The position numbers and the translations under genes were made by a program. Below the pieces are notes generated by a model. It was not told the DNA's origin. It was given only the letters and a program-made list of their open reading frames with translations, and did no database searches. Shown here piece after piece: positions 48,110 to 55,177 of a stretch of 64,000 bases of DNA (position 1 is its first letter; each line of letters begins with the position of its first letter). This stretch comes from Kutzneria sp044547355 (GTDB lineage Bacteria; Actinomycetota; Actinomycetes; Mycobacteriales; Pseudonocardiaceae): NCBI RefSeq assembly GCF_044547355.1, contig NZ_JBIUAG010000002.1:62001-126000 (forward strand). The letters run 5' to 3'.

Positions 48110-48970
48110 TCAGGCCGGAGGCGTGAGGCCGCCGGGGACGACCACCACGCCCAGCACGCCGGGGCCGGTGTGGGCGCCGATCACCGCGCCCACCTCCGAA
48201 ACCAGGCAGCCGGGTGAGTTGGGCAGGCGGGACTCGAGCTTGGCGGCCAGTTCGGCGGCGCGTTCGGGGGCGGCGAGATGGTGCACGGCCAGCTCGACGG
48301 GGCCTCGGCCGGCGGCGTTGGCGGCCAGATCGACGAGGCGGGCGATGGCGCGGCTGGTGGTGCGGACCTTCTCCAGCGGCACGATCCGGCCGTCCTCGAC
48401 GTGCAGCAGGGGCTTGACCGACAGGGCGGTGCCGAGGAGGGCGGCGGTGGCGCCGATGCGGCCGCCGCGCCGAAGGTGTTCCAGGGTCTCGACGGAGAAG
48501 AACGTCCGGGCCCGGGCGGCGACGCGGGTGGCGGCGCGTTCGACCTCGGCGGCGGAGGCACCGGCGGCCGCGGCGTCAGCGGCGGCCAGCACGGCGAACC
48601 CTAGGCCCATGGCGGTGGAACGGGAGTCGACGATCCGCACCCGGTCCGGCCCGACCTCCTCGGCCGCCATCCACGCCGCGTTCCACGTGCCGGAAAGCTC
48701 CCCGGACAGGTGCACGGCGACAACGGCCTCGGCCCCGTCCTCCAGTGCCTTGCGGTACTCGGCGGCCAGTTCGGCGGGGTTGGCCCGGGACGTGGTGACG
48801 GTCCGCCGGTCGCCGAGTGCCCCGGCCAGCTCGGCCGGCCCGAAATCGACGCCGTCCAGCCGTCCGACCCCGTCGACCAGCACATGCAGCGGGATCACCC
48901 GCACCGAGCGCCGCTCGGCGAAGCCTTCCGGCAGGTACGCGGTGGAGTCGGTGACGACTGCGACGGACAC
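48110..48970 (-). CDS. DegV family fatty acid-binding protein
   Basis: 286 residues from the GTG at 48970. Opens with VSVAVVTDSTAYLPEGFAER, the DegV signature, with TSRANPAELAAEYRKAL, VAVHLSGELSGTWNAAWMAA and FSVETLEHLRRGGRIGATAA further on; the Thr/Ser and Arg of these blocks hold the fatty-acid carboxylate. In Gram-positives related FakB proteins present fatty acids to a kinase; whether that applies in actinobacteria is unclear. Same position as Rv2417c in M. tuberculosis. Confidence 0.9.
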   Translation of the reverse strand: MSVAVVTDSTAYLPEGFAERRSVRVIPLHVLVDGVGRLDGVDFGPAELAGALGDRRTVTTSRANPAELAAEYRKALEDGAEAVVAVHLSGELSGTWNAAWMAAEEVGPDRVRIVDSRSTAMGLGFAVLAAADAAAAGASAAEVERAATRVAARARTFFSVETLEHLRRGGRIGATAALLGTALSVKPLLHVEDGRIVPLEKVRTTSRAIARLVDLAANAAGRGPVELAVHHLAAPERAAELAAKLESRLPNSPGCLVSEVGAVIGAHTGPGVLGVVVVPGGLTPPA

Positions 48971-48978
48971 GGCCGCCC

Positions 48979-48984
48979 AGCCTA
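48979..48984 (-). promoter_or_regulatory. -10 box TAGGCT of the degV gene
   Basis: Minus-strand TAGGCT ends eight bases before the GTG at 48970. It lies beside the stop codon of the upstream esterase gene. Confidence 0.45.
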
Positions 48985-49698
48985 CGTGCTGACGTGGTCG
49001 AGGCGGCGGACCATGTCCGCCAACGCCTGGCCCACGGCGCGGTGCGCGTCGAATCCCCAGTGAATCCCGTCCGGGTTGCCCTGCCCGCCGCGGACGTGGT
49101 CCCCGATCAGGCCGGGCAGGTCGAGCAGCGGAATGTCGTGCCGCCCGGCCCATCGCCGCACGGCGGCCTCCCCGGCTGGCCGCCCGGTGTGCACGTAGCC
49201 GTACACGGCGGCGTGGTGCACCGGCGGCAGCATGCCCACCACCGGCAATCCTGGACGCAGCGTCCGCACCGCCCGCACGCAGTCGTCCAGGTATCGCTCC
49301 GTCAACGGGGCCGGCAGCGCGACCGGTCGGCCGCCGAGCAGCCGCGACAACACCGGCTGCGCAGCCAGATACGCGGCCCTGACGCGCCGCCGCAGCGCAT
49401 CCGGCCGCAGATAGCGCAGCCCCTCCCGCAGGTACGTCGGCAGCGGCGACGGCAGCGTGTCCATGCCGCCCACCGCCAGCACCAGCACGTCGGTCTTGGC
49501 CAGCGCCGCCCAGAACCGAGGATCCCCCGTCACCGCCCACCACGCGTCCCGCGCGGTCCACCCGAAGCCGGCGATCAGCTCCGAGGCGCCGCCCAGCTCA
49601 CCGGCCGCCACCGACGGCCACAGCCGCGGATCGTCGGCGGCCAGCGGCCCGACCGGCCCGTGGAAGCTGAGCGAGTCGCCGAGGACGAGCAGGTTCAC
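48982..49698 (-). CDS. SGNH-type octanoyl esterase (OctH-like)
   Basis: 238 residues from the GTG at 49698, which overlaps the gpgP stop codon by four bases. SGNH hydrolase blocks: VNLLVLGDSLSFHGPVGPL with the catalytic Ser, LVLAVGGMDTLPS with the Gly/Asn-type oxyanion region, and the C-terminal DGIHWGFDAH with the catalytic Asp and His. The position directly after gpgP and before degV is that of Rv2418c, characterised in mycobacteria as an esterase acting on octanoylated glucosylglycerate in methylglucose lipopolysaccharide synthesis. The same function here is inferred from synteny. Confidence 0.85.
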   Translation of the reverse strand: MNLLVLGDSLSFHGPVGPLAADDPRLWPSVAAGELGGASELIAGFGWTARDAWWAVTGDPRFWAALAKTDVLVLAVGGMDTLPSPLPTYLREGLRYLRPDALRRRVRAAYLAAQPVLSRLLGGRPVALPAPLTERYLDDCVRAVRTLRPGLPVVGMLPPVHHAAVYGYVHTGRPAGEAAVRRWAGRHDIPLLDLPGLIGDHVRGGQGNPDGIHWGFDAHRAVGQALADMVRRLDHVST

Positions 49699-50303
49699 GC
49701 GCCGGCGTTGTACGTGAGCAGCCGCCAGCGGCCGTCGCCGCCGGGACGCCGCCCCAGCACCGCCCAGTGACAGTTGCTCAGCCCGCCCAGCTGCGGCCAG
49801 ATCGGCACCGGCATGGTCAGCAGCTGCGCGGTCAGCGCGGTGATCAGCCCCCCGTGCGCGCACAGCAGCACGGTGCCGTCGTGCTCCTCGTCCAGCTCGT
49901 TGACGACCTCATGGGCCCGCGTGGCCACCTCGACCCGGGACTCCCCGCCGGGTGGGGCCCAGGTGGGATCGGCCTGCCAGGTCTTGATGCCGCCCGGGTA
50001 CCCGGCGTCCACCTGGACCGAGGTCAGGCCCTGCCAATCGCCGATGTCGGTCTCCCGCAGCCGCTTGTCCAGCCGCAGCGGCAGCCCGCTGGCCTCGACC
50101 AGGATCTTCGCCGTGTCGGTGGCCCGCCGCAGGTCGGAGGCGACCACCAGGTGCGGCTCGTAGGCCAGCAGCGCGGGCGTCGCGGCCCGCGCCTGCTCCC
50201 GGCCCCGCTCGGTGAGCGGGGAGTCCAGGTGGCCCTGCCAGTGGCCGCTGGCGTTGTGCTCGGTCTGCCCGTGCCGCCACAGCAGGATTCTGCTCAGGGT
50301 CAT
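49695..50303 (-). CDS. gpgP: glucosyl-3-phosphoglycerate phosphatase (histidine phosphatase family)
   Basis: 202 residues. The phosphohistidine motif LLWRHGQTEHNASG is at the N-terminus, with Arg in SDLRRATDTA and a catalytic Glu in RETDIGDWQG, and the second His in CAHGGLITAL. In M. tuberculosis the gene in this position (Rv2419c) dephosphorylates glucosyl-3-phosphoglycerate to glucosylglycerate. Overlaps both neighbours by four bases (rsfS upstream, SGNH esterase downstream), so three genes are coupled. Specific substrate is inferred from position. Confidence 0.87.
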   Translation of the reverse strand: MTLSRILLWRHGQTEHNASGHWQGHLDSPLTERGREQARAATPALLAYEPHLVVASDLRRATDTAKILVEASGLPLRLDKRLRETDIGDWQGLTSVQVDAGYPGGIKTWQADPTWAPPGGESRVEVATRAHEVVNELDEEHDGTVLLCAHGGLITALTAQLLTMPVPIWPQLGGLSNCHWAVLGRRPGGDGRWRLLTYNAGA

Positions 50304-50677
50304 GAACCGTCCTCACTGGCCCCGTCGTCGAACGGGATCTCCGGGCAGTCCTTCCACAGCCGCTCCAGGCCGTAGAAGACGCGCTCCTCGGTGTGCTGGA
50401 CGTGCACGACGACGTCGACGAAGTCGAGCAGCACCCAGCGGCCCTCACGGGCGCCCTCGCGGCGGACCGGCTTGGTGCCGGCCTCCCGCATCTTCTCCTC
50501 GACGGCGTCCACGATGGCGCCGACCTGACGCTCGTTGGGCGCCGACGCGATCACGAAGCAGTCCGTGATCACGAGCTGGTTCGACACGTCCAGCACCTTG
50601 ATGTCGTGCGCCTTCTTGTCGGCGGCCGCTGCCGCGGCCACCAGCGCCAGCCGTCGTGCCTCGTCGGTGGCTGCCAC
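50300..50677 (-). CDS. rsfS: ribosome silencing factor RsfS
   Basis: 125 residues with the RsfS/YbeB pattern: AHDIKVLDVSNQLVITDCFV, NERQVGAIVDAVEEKM and EGRWVLLDFVDVVVHVQHTE. Binds L14 of the 50S subunit in starved cells and blocks subunit joining. GTG start with GGGAG eight bases upstream. Overlaps gpgP by four bases. Confidence 0.95.
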   Translation of the reverse strand: MAATDEARRLALVAAAAAADKKAHDIKVLDVSNQLVITDCFVIASAPNERQVGAIVDAVEEKMREAGTKPVRREGAREGRWVLLDFVDVVVHVQHTEERVFYGLERLWKDCPEIPFDDGASEDGS

Positions 50678-50746
50678 GTCACTCCCAGCGTTGTTTACCT
50701 ACGGTTGAGTGCAAAGGGTACCGTCCCCGGTCCCGCGAAAAACCCG

Positions 50747-50776
50747 TTGACCTGGGTGGGGCCCTCGCGATCAGAT
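50747..50776 (+). promoter_or_regulatory. sigma-70-type promoter for a small transcript
   Basis: TTGACC (50747-50752) and TCAGAT (50771-50776) with an 18-base spacer, on the strand opposite rsfS and nadD. The small reading frame at 50825 lies downstream. Confidence 0.45.
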
Positions 50777-50824
50777 ATCGGCACACGGCCGCAAGGGGTG
50801 GCCCAACCGAAGGGAGGTGTGCGA

Positions 50825-50881
50825 ATGCTCGGGAAGTCTCTCGGCGCGCTCGCGCTTCGTCCCGTCGGGCGTACGCGATAG
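50825..50881 (+). CDS. 18-residue small open reading frame with strong ribosome site
   Basis: The peptide is MLGKSLGALALRPVGRTR. Its ATG follows AGGGAGGTG by seven bases, one of the best ribosome sites in the window. A promoter (50747-50776) lies upstream and a hairpin (50902-50940) downstream, giving a transcript of about 160 bases antisense-free between nadD and rsfS. The short hydrophobic-basic peptide could be a regulatory or membrane peptide, or the RNA itself may be functional. No homologue is known to me. Confidence 0.45.
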   Translation: MLGKSLGALALRPVGRTR

Positions 50882-50901
50882 CGCGCCAGGACTGACGAGT
50901 A

Positions 50902-50940
50902 CGGGTCCCCCGGTCCAGGCGCCGGATCGGGGGATTCCCG
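50902..50940 (+). terminator. imperfect hairpin after the small reading frame
   Basis: CGGG...CCCCCGGTCC pairs with GGATCGGGGG...CCCG. It ends six bases before the nadD stop codon and may terminate both the small transcript and nadD. Confidence 0.4.
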
Positions 50941-50945
50941 TCAGG

Positions 50946-51536
50946 TCAACACTGGTAGAGGCCGCGCTTGGTGATGTACTGCACCACCCCGTCCGGCACC
51001 AGGTACCAGACCGGCTGCCCGACGCAGACCCGGGCGCGGCAGGCCGTGGACGAGATGGCCATCGCGGGCACCTCGATCAGGCTCACCGAGCCCTCCGGCA
51101 GGTGGTGCCCGTCGAGTCGGAACCCCGGCCGGGTGACGCCGATGAAATGGGCCCGGGTGAACAGCTCGTCGACCCGCTTCCAGGACACGATCTGCGAGAG
51201 CGCGTCCGCGCCGGTGATGAAGAACAGGTCGTCGTCGGGATACCGGTCGGCCAGGTCGGCGAGCGTGTCGGCGGTGTAGGTGGGGCCGCCGCGGTCGATG
51301 TCCACGCGGCTGACCGAGAACCGCGGATTGGACGCCGTCGCGATCACTGTCATCAGGTAGCGGTCCTCGGCGGCGGCCACGTCGCGGCCGTCCTTCTGCC
51401 AGGGCTGCCCGGTCGGCACGAAGATGACTTCGTCCAGCTCGAACTTGGCCTGGACCTCGCTGGCCGCCACGAGGTGGCCGTGGTGGATCGGGTCGAAGGT
51501 GCCGCCCATGACCCCGATCCGGCGCTTGTCGGTCAT
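50946..51536 (-). CDS. nadD: nicotinate-nucleotide adenylyltransferase
   Basis: 196 residues from the ATG at 51536. MTDKRRIGVMGGTFDPIHHG contains the GTFDPIHxGH motif of the family; VIFVPTGQPWQK and MAISSTACRARV (ISST-type motif) complete the active site. Transfers AMP from ATP to nicotinate mononucleotide in NAD synthesis. The start follows a TACGCT -10 box by eight bases, without a ribosome site. Upstream of rsfS as in other actinobacteria, here with 268 bases and a small opposing transcript between. Confidence 0.96.
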   Translation of the reverse strand: MTDKRRIGVMGGTFDPIHHGHLVAASEVQAKFELDEVIFVPTGQPWQKDGRDVAAAEDRYLMTVIATASNPRFSVSRVDIDRGGPTYTADTLADLADRYPDDDLFFITGADALSQIVSWKRVDELFTRAHFIGVTRPGFRLDGHHLPEGSVSLIEVPAMAISSTACRARVCVGQPVWYLVPDGVVQYITKRGLYQC

Positions 51537-51544
51537 AACGGTCC

Positions 51545-51550
51545 AGCGTA
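51545..51550 (-). promoter_or_regulatory. -10 box TACGCT of nadD
   Basis: Minus-strand TACGCT ends eight bases before the ATG at 51536. Confidence 0.5.
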
Positions 51551-51613
51551 GGCAGCCCTCACCCGAACGGCCTGCGCGCACGCCGAAGTGTGAGGAACGG
51601 CTAGTCGAGCGGC

Positions 51614-51642
51614 CGGGGCGCCCGCCGGCAGCAGGCGCCCCG
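51614..51642 (-). terminator. GC-rich hairpin after the ferredoxin gene
   Basis: CGGGGCGCC-type arms at 51614-51622 and 51634-51642 pair perfectly over nine bases, a few bases past the ferredoxin stop codon at 51649. No T-run follows. Confidence 0.5.
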
Positions 51643-51648
51643 AACCGC

Positions 51649-51882
51649 TCAGTCCAGCGGGGCCACGACCTTCTCGGTGCCGACCTCGCGCACCAGGATG
51701 GCCTCCATCGGGCACGACTCGGCGGCGGTGACCACCTCCTCGTCGGCGTCGACCTCGTCGGCGACCGGGGTCCCGTAGCCGCCGTCGAGCGTGAAGTACT
51801 TCGGCGAGGTGCCGGCGCACACGCCGGAGCCGATGCACGTGCCCGAGTCGATCGAAATCTGCCAGCGGCCGTCTTCCGTCAC
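51649..51882 (-). CDS. 3Fe-4S ferredoxin, P450 partner
   Basis: 77 residues. The cluster motif CIGSGVC with a distal CP gives three cysteines, as in 3Fe-4S ferredoxins that feed actinobacterial P450s; the fourth ligand position is not Cys. Acidic overall, cytoplasmic. Begins 41 bases after the P450 stop codon on the same strand, so it almost certainly passes electrons to that enzyme. A ferredoxin reductase is not in the window. Confidence 0.92.
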   Translation of the reverse strand: MTEDGRWQISIDSGTCIGSGVCAGTSPKYFTLDGGYGTPVADEVDADEEVVTAAESCPMEAILVREVGTEKVVAPLD

Positions 51883-51923
51883 GCTGTCCTCCTCAGCCGG
51901 TCCAGGAACGGGTCAATCTTCTC

Positions 51924-53126
51924 TCACCAGGCGACCGGCAGCGCCTGGAGGCCACGGATGAGCCGTCCCTGCTTGAACGGCACCTCCTCCACCGGCACGG
52001 CGAACCGCAGGCCGGGCAGCCGGCGCAGCACGGTGCCGACCGCGACCTGGAGCTCCAGCCGGGCCAGCTGCGCGCCCAGGCAGTGGTGCACGCCGTGGCC
52101 GAACGCGATGTGCGGGTTGTTCTCCCGATGGAAGTCGATCTCCTCGGGGTGGTCGAACACGTCGCCGGCACGGTTGGCCGAGGCCATCGCGGTCAGCACG
52201 GCCTCGCCCGCCTTGACCACCGTGCCGCTGAGCTCCACGTCCTCGAGGGCGATGCGCGGGGAGCTCACGTTGGCGCCCAGCGGGGTGATCCGCAGCAGCT
52301 CCTCGATGGCCGGGTTCAGCAGGCCGGGGTCGTCCTGGAGCTGGCGCAGCAGGTGCGGCTGGGACAGCAGCGTGTAGATGAAGTTGCCGGTCTGGTTGGC
52401 GGTCGTCTCGTGCCCGGCGACCAGCAGCGTGATGCCGAACTGGACCAGCTCGGCCTCGGTCAGCCGGTCTTCCTCGTCACGGGCCCGGACCAGCTCGCTG
52501 AGCAGGTCGTCGCTGGGCTGCTTGCGGTGCGTCGCGACCAGGTCGGCCAGGTACGCCTTGAGCGCGTCCCGGCCCGCCTGGATCTCCTCGACGGAGTGCG
52601 CGGTCAGCGAGAGCACCGCGTCCGACCAGGCCCGGAACTGCGCGCGGTCCTCGTAGGGCACGCCGAGCAGCTCGCAGATCATGGTGATCGGCAGCGGCAG
52701 GGCCAGGCCCTCGACCAGGTCGGCCGGCGGGCCCTGGGCCTCGATGTCGTCGAGCAGGCCGTCCACGACCTCCTGCGCCCGGGGCCGCAGCATCTCGATG
52801 CGCCGCATCGTGAACGCCTTCGCGACCAGCTTGCGCAGCCGGCTGTGGTCGGGCGGATCCATGGTCAGCAGGCTGGAGTCGGTCTGGATCAGCGGCATGG
52901 CCCGGGGGACGTCGGCGCCGAGCGTGGCGGCGCGGCTGAACCGCTGGTCGCCCAGGACGGTCTTGACGTCGTCGTAGCTGGTGGCCAGCCAGGCCTCGCC
53001 GCCGTACGGCATGCGCACCCGGCCCAGCTCGCCGGCGTCGCGCAGCCGGCCGTACTCGGGGTCGAGGTCAAGGCGCTGGGCCTCGCTGAACGGGTAAGGG
53101 CACGCACCGCGGTCGACTGTCGTCAT
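51924..53126 (-). CDS. cytochrome P450
   Basis: 400 residues. Heme ligand Cys349 in FGHGVHHCLG, the oxygen-activating I-helix LLVAGHETTANQ (near residue 240) and the K-helix EELLR are present. Length and motifs are those of class I bacterial P450s such as CYP105/107. Substrate unknown; hydroxylation of a xenobiotic or secondary metabolite is likely. Transcribed with the ferredoxin gene and preceded by a TetR operator at 53150-53175, 24 bases before the start. Confidence 0.95.
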   Translation of the reverse strand: MTTVDRGACPYPFSEAQRLDLDPEYGRLRDAGELGRVRMPYGGEAWLATSYDDVKTVLGDQRFSRAATLGADVPRAMPLIQTDSSLLTMDPPDHSRLRKLVAKAFTMRRIEMLRPRAQEVVDGLLDDIEAQGPPADLVEGLALPLPITMICELLGVPYEDRAQFRAWSDAVLSLTAHSVEEIQAGRDALKAYLADLVATHRKQPSDDLLSELVRARDEEDRLTEAELVQFGITLLVAGHETTANQTGNFIYTLLSQPHLLRQLQDDPGLLNPAIEELLRITPLGANVSSPRIALEDVELSGTVVKAGEAVLTAMASANRAGDVFDHPEEIDFHRENNPHIAFGHGVHHCLGAQLARLELQVAVGTVLRRLPGLRFAVPVEEVPFKQGRLIRGLQALPVAW

Positions 53127-53149
53127 GTCAGGCTCCCCATGGCCGAACT

Positions 53150-53175
53150 GAGATGTAAGCTTCCGCTTACATCTC
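53150..53175. promoter_or_regulatory. TetR operator candidate before the P450 gene
   Basis: GAGATGTAAGC-TTCC-GCTTACATCTC, a perfect inverted repeat of 11-base arms, between the tetR and P450 genes. It is 24 bases before the P450 start, positioned to block its promoter. Confidence 0.8.
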
Positions 53176-53202
53176 TGACGATAAGCATCCGGCTACCCCG
53201 CG

Positions 53203-53793
53203 TCAACTGATGGGATCGGTGTCGACCCTCTCGAGCAGCACGGCCGCGGCCTTCAGCACCAGCCGGGCCACGGCCTCCGGATCGGCGCTGGCCAGGGGCT
53301 CCTTGCGCACGACAGAACGCAGCGTGCCGACCCCGACGATCAAGGCCAGCGCCAGGTCGACCCGCAGGTCGGCGTCCCCGGCGTCGGTCAGCGAGCCCAG
53401 CGCCTGGAGATAGTCCTGGCTGAGCTGCTTGCGGATCGCGTCGGCGGCGCTGTCGTGATTGCTGGAGCGCAACGCCGCCAGCCACACGCTCTCCTGGGCG
53501 TCCACGCGGTCCGGGTTGAGCATTCGGGCCAGGGTCCTGGCCAGCAGCTGCTCGGGCGGCGACTCGGTGACCAGCGCCTGGTTCTCGGTGGCCAGCACGA
53601 CGTGGAACAGGTCTTCCTTGCTGCCGTAGTAGCGGAACAGCAGCGCCTGGTTCACGCCCGCCCGGTCGGCGATGTCGCGGACCGTCGTCCGCTCGTAGCC
53701 GCGTTCGGTGAACAGCTCCTGGGCGGCGCGCAGCAAGGCCGCCCTGGTCGCCGATGCGTCACGTCTGCGGTGTTCGGGCGCTTCTGAAGTCAC
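53203..53793 (-). CDS. TetR family transcriptional regulator
   Basis: 196 residues. The N-terminal helix-turn-helix (TRAALLRAAQELFTERGYER then TTVRDIADRAGVNQALLFRY) is typical. The C-terminal helical domain (SVWLAALRSSNHDSAADAIR) would bind a ligand, unidentified. Start is the GTG at 53793, seven bases after a TACGTT -10 box. It lies immediately upstream of the P450 operon on the same strand and most likely represses that operon. Confidence 0.92.
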   Translation of the reverse strand: MTSEAPEHRRRDASATRAALLRAAQELFTERGYERTTVRDIADRAGVNQALLFRYYGSKEDLFHVVLATENQALVTESPPEQLLARTLARMLNPDRVDAQESVWLAALRSSNHDSAADAIRKQLSQDYLQALGSLTDAGDADLRVDLALALIVGVGTLRSVVRKEPLASADPEAVARLVLKAAAVLLERVDTDPIS

Positions 53794-53800
53794 GCCCGTG

Positions 53801-53806
53801 AACGTA
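53801..53806 (-). promoter_or_regulatory. -10 box TACGTT of the tetR gene
   Basis: Minus-strand TACGTT ends seven bases before the GTG at 53793. Confidence 0.5.
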
Positions 53807-53815
53807 CCGGCGGGA

Positions 53816-55081
53816 TCAGGAGGAGGCGCGGACGTGACCGTCGCCCCACACCACCCACTTCGTCGAGGTCAGCTCGGCCAGCCCCATCGGGCCGCGGGCG
53901 TGCAGCTTCTGGGTGGAGATGCCGATCTCCGCGCCCAGGCCCATCTCGCCGCCGTCGGTGAACGAGGTCGCGGCGTTCACCATCACCGCGGCCGCGTCGA
54001 CCCGGGCCACGAAGTCCCGTGCCGCCCGCACCTCGTCGGAGACGATCGCCTCGGTGTGGCCGCTGCCGTGCTCGCCGATGTGCTCGACGGCCTCGTCCAG
54101 CGAGTCGACGACCCGCATGGCGATGTCCAGGGAGAGATATTCGGTGTCCCAGTCGGCGTCGACGGCCGGCACCACGTCGGCCAGCTCGGCGGCGCGCTTG
54201 TCGCCGTGCACGGTGACGCCGTGCTCCTTGAGCCGGCGCACGGCCTCGGGCACGAACCGCTCGGCGACGTCCGCGTGCACCAGCACGGTCTCGGCGGCGT
54301 TGCACACGCTGGGCCGGCGGGTCTTGGAGTTGATCAGAATCCGGTGCGCCATCTCGAGATCGGCGGCCCGGTCCACGTAGACATGGCAGTTGCCGACGCC
54401 GGTCTCGATCGTCGGCACGGTCGCCTGCTGCACGACGGCGGAGATCAGGCCGGCTCCGCCGCGTGGGATGACCAGGTCGACCAGGCCGCGGGCGGTGATG
54501 AGGTGGTGCACGGAGGCACGGTCGTGACACGGCAGCAGCTGGATCGCATCGGCCGGGAAGTCGTTGTCCGCCAACACCTCGCGCAACACCTTGACCAGCG
54601 CGGTGTTGGAGTGCTCGGCGCTGGAGGAGCCGCGCAGCAGCACCGCGTTGCCGGCCTTGAGCGTGAGGCCGGCGGCGTCGACCGTGACGTTCGGGCGAGC
54701 CTCGTAGACGATGCCGACGACCCCCAGCGGCACCTGCACCTGGCGCAGCTCCAGGCCGTTGGGCAGGGTCGAGCCGCGGCGCACGTCGCCGACCGGGTCC
54801 GGCAGGCCGGCGACCGAGCGCAGGCCGTCGGCGATGCCGGCGATCCGCTTCTCGTTCAGGGCGAGCCGGTCCAGCAGGGCGTCGCCGATGTCGGCGGCCC
54901 GGCCGGCGGCGAGGTCCTGCTCGTTGGCGGCCATGATGTCGGCGGCCTTGGCCTCGAGGGCGTCGGCCATCGCCAGCAGCACGGTGTTCTTGCGCTGCGT
55001 GTTGGCGGTCGCGAGGGTCTTGGCGGCGACTCGGGCCCGCCTGGCGGCGTCGTGGACCTGGTCCAGCAGCTCGTCGGTCAC
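53816..55081 (-). CDS. proA: glutamate-5-semialdehyde dehydrogenase
   Basis: 421 residues from the GTG at 55081. ALDH-like fold with family blocks PLGVVGIVYEARPNVTVDAA, LLRGSSSAEHSNTALVKVL, the region around the catalytic Cys INSKTRRPSVCNAAETVLVH, and the C-terminal FTDGGEMGLGAEIGISTQKL. Reduces gamma-glutamyl phosphate in proline synthesis, after ProB encoded at 59.4 kb. The start follows a perfect TACAAT -10 box by seven bases, the strongest leaderless promoter seen here. Divergent from the RecQ gene. Confidence 0.97.
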   Translation of the reverse strand: MTDELLDQVHDAARRARVAAKTLATANTQRKNTVLLAMADALEAKAADIMAANEQDLAAGRAADIGDALLDRLALNEKRIAGIADGLRSVAGLPDPVGDVRRGSTLPNGLELRQVQVPLGVVGIVYEARPNVTVDAAGLTLKAGNAVLLRGSSSAEHSNTALVKVLREVLADNDFPADAIQLLPCHDRASVHHLITARGLVDLVIPRGGAGLISAVVQQATVPTIETGVGNCHVYVDRAADLEMAHRILINSKTRRPSVCNAAETVLVHADVAERFVPEAVRRLKEHGVTVHGDKRAAELADVVPAVDADWDTEYLSLDIAMRVVDSLDEAVEHIGEHGSGHTEAIVSDEVRAARDFVARVDAAAVMVNAATSFTDGGEMGLGAEIGISTQKLHARGPMGLAELTSTKWVVWGDGHVRASS

Positions 55082-55088
55082 CTGTAGG

Positions 55089-55094
55089 ATTGTA
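55089..55094 (-). promoter_or_regulatory. -10 box TACAAT of proA
   Basis: Minus-strand TACAAT ends seven bases before the GTG at 55081. It is a near-consensus hexamer. Confidence 0.7.
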
Positions 55095-55164
55095 GAACAA
55101 TCTCGCTCGGCCCGGAATATGCCCGTCGACCTCGGGCGGCCGAGGCATTGCCAGAATCGTGGTG

Positions 55165-55170
55165 TAGGCA
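55165..55170 (+). promoter_or_regulatory. weak -10 box TAGGCA of the RecQ-like gene
   Basis: TAGGCA ends seven bases before the ATG at 55178. The sixth base is A, not T, so the call is weak. Confidence 0.3.
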
Positions 55171-55177
55171 TGTGGTC

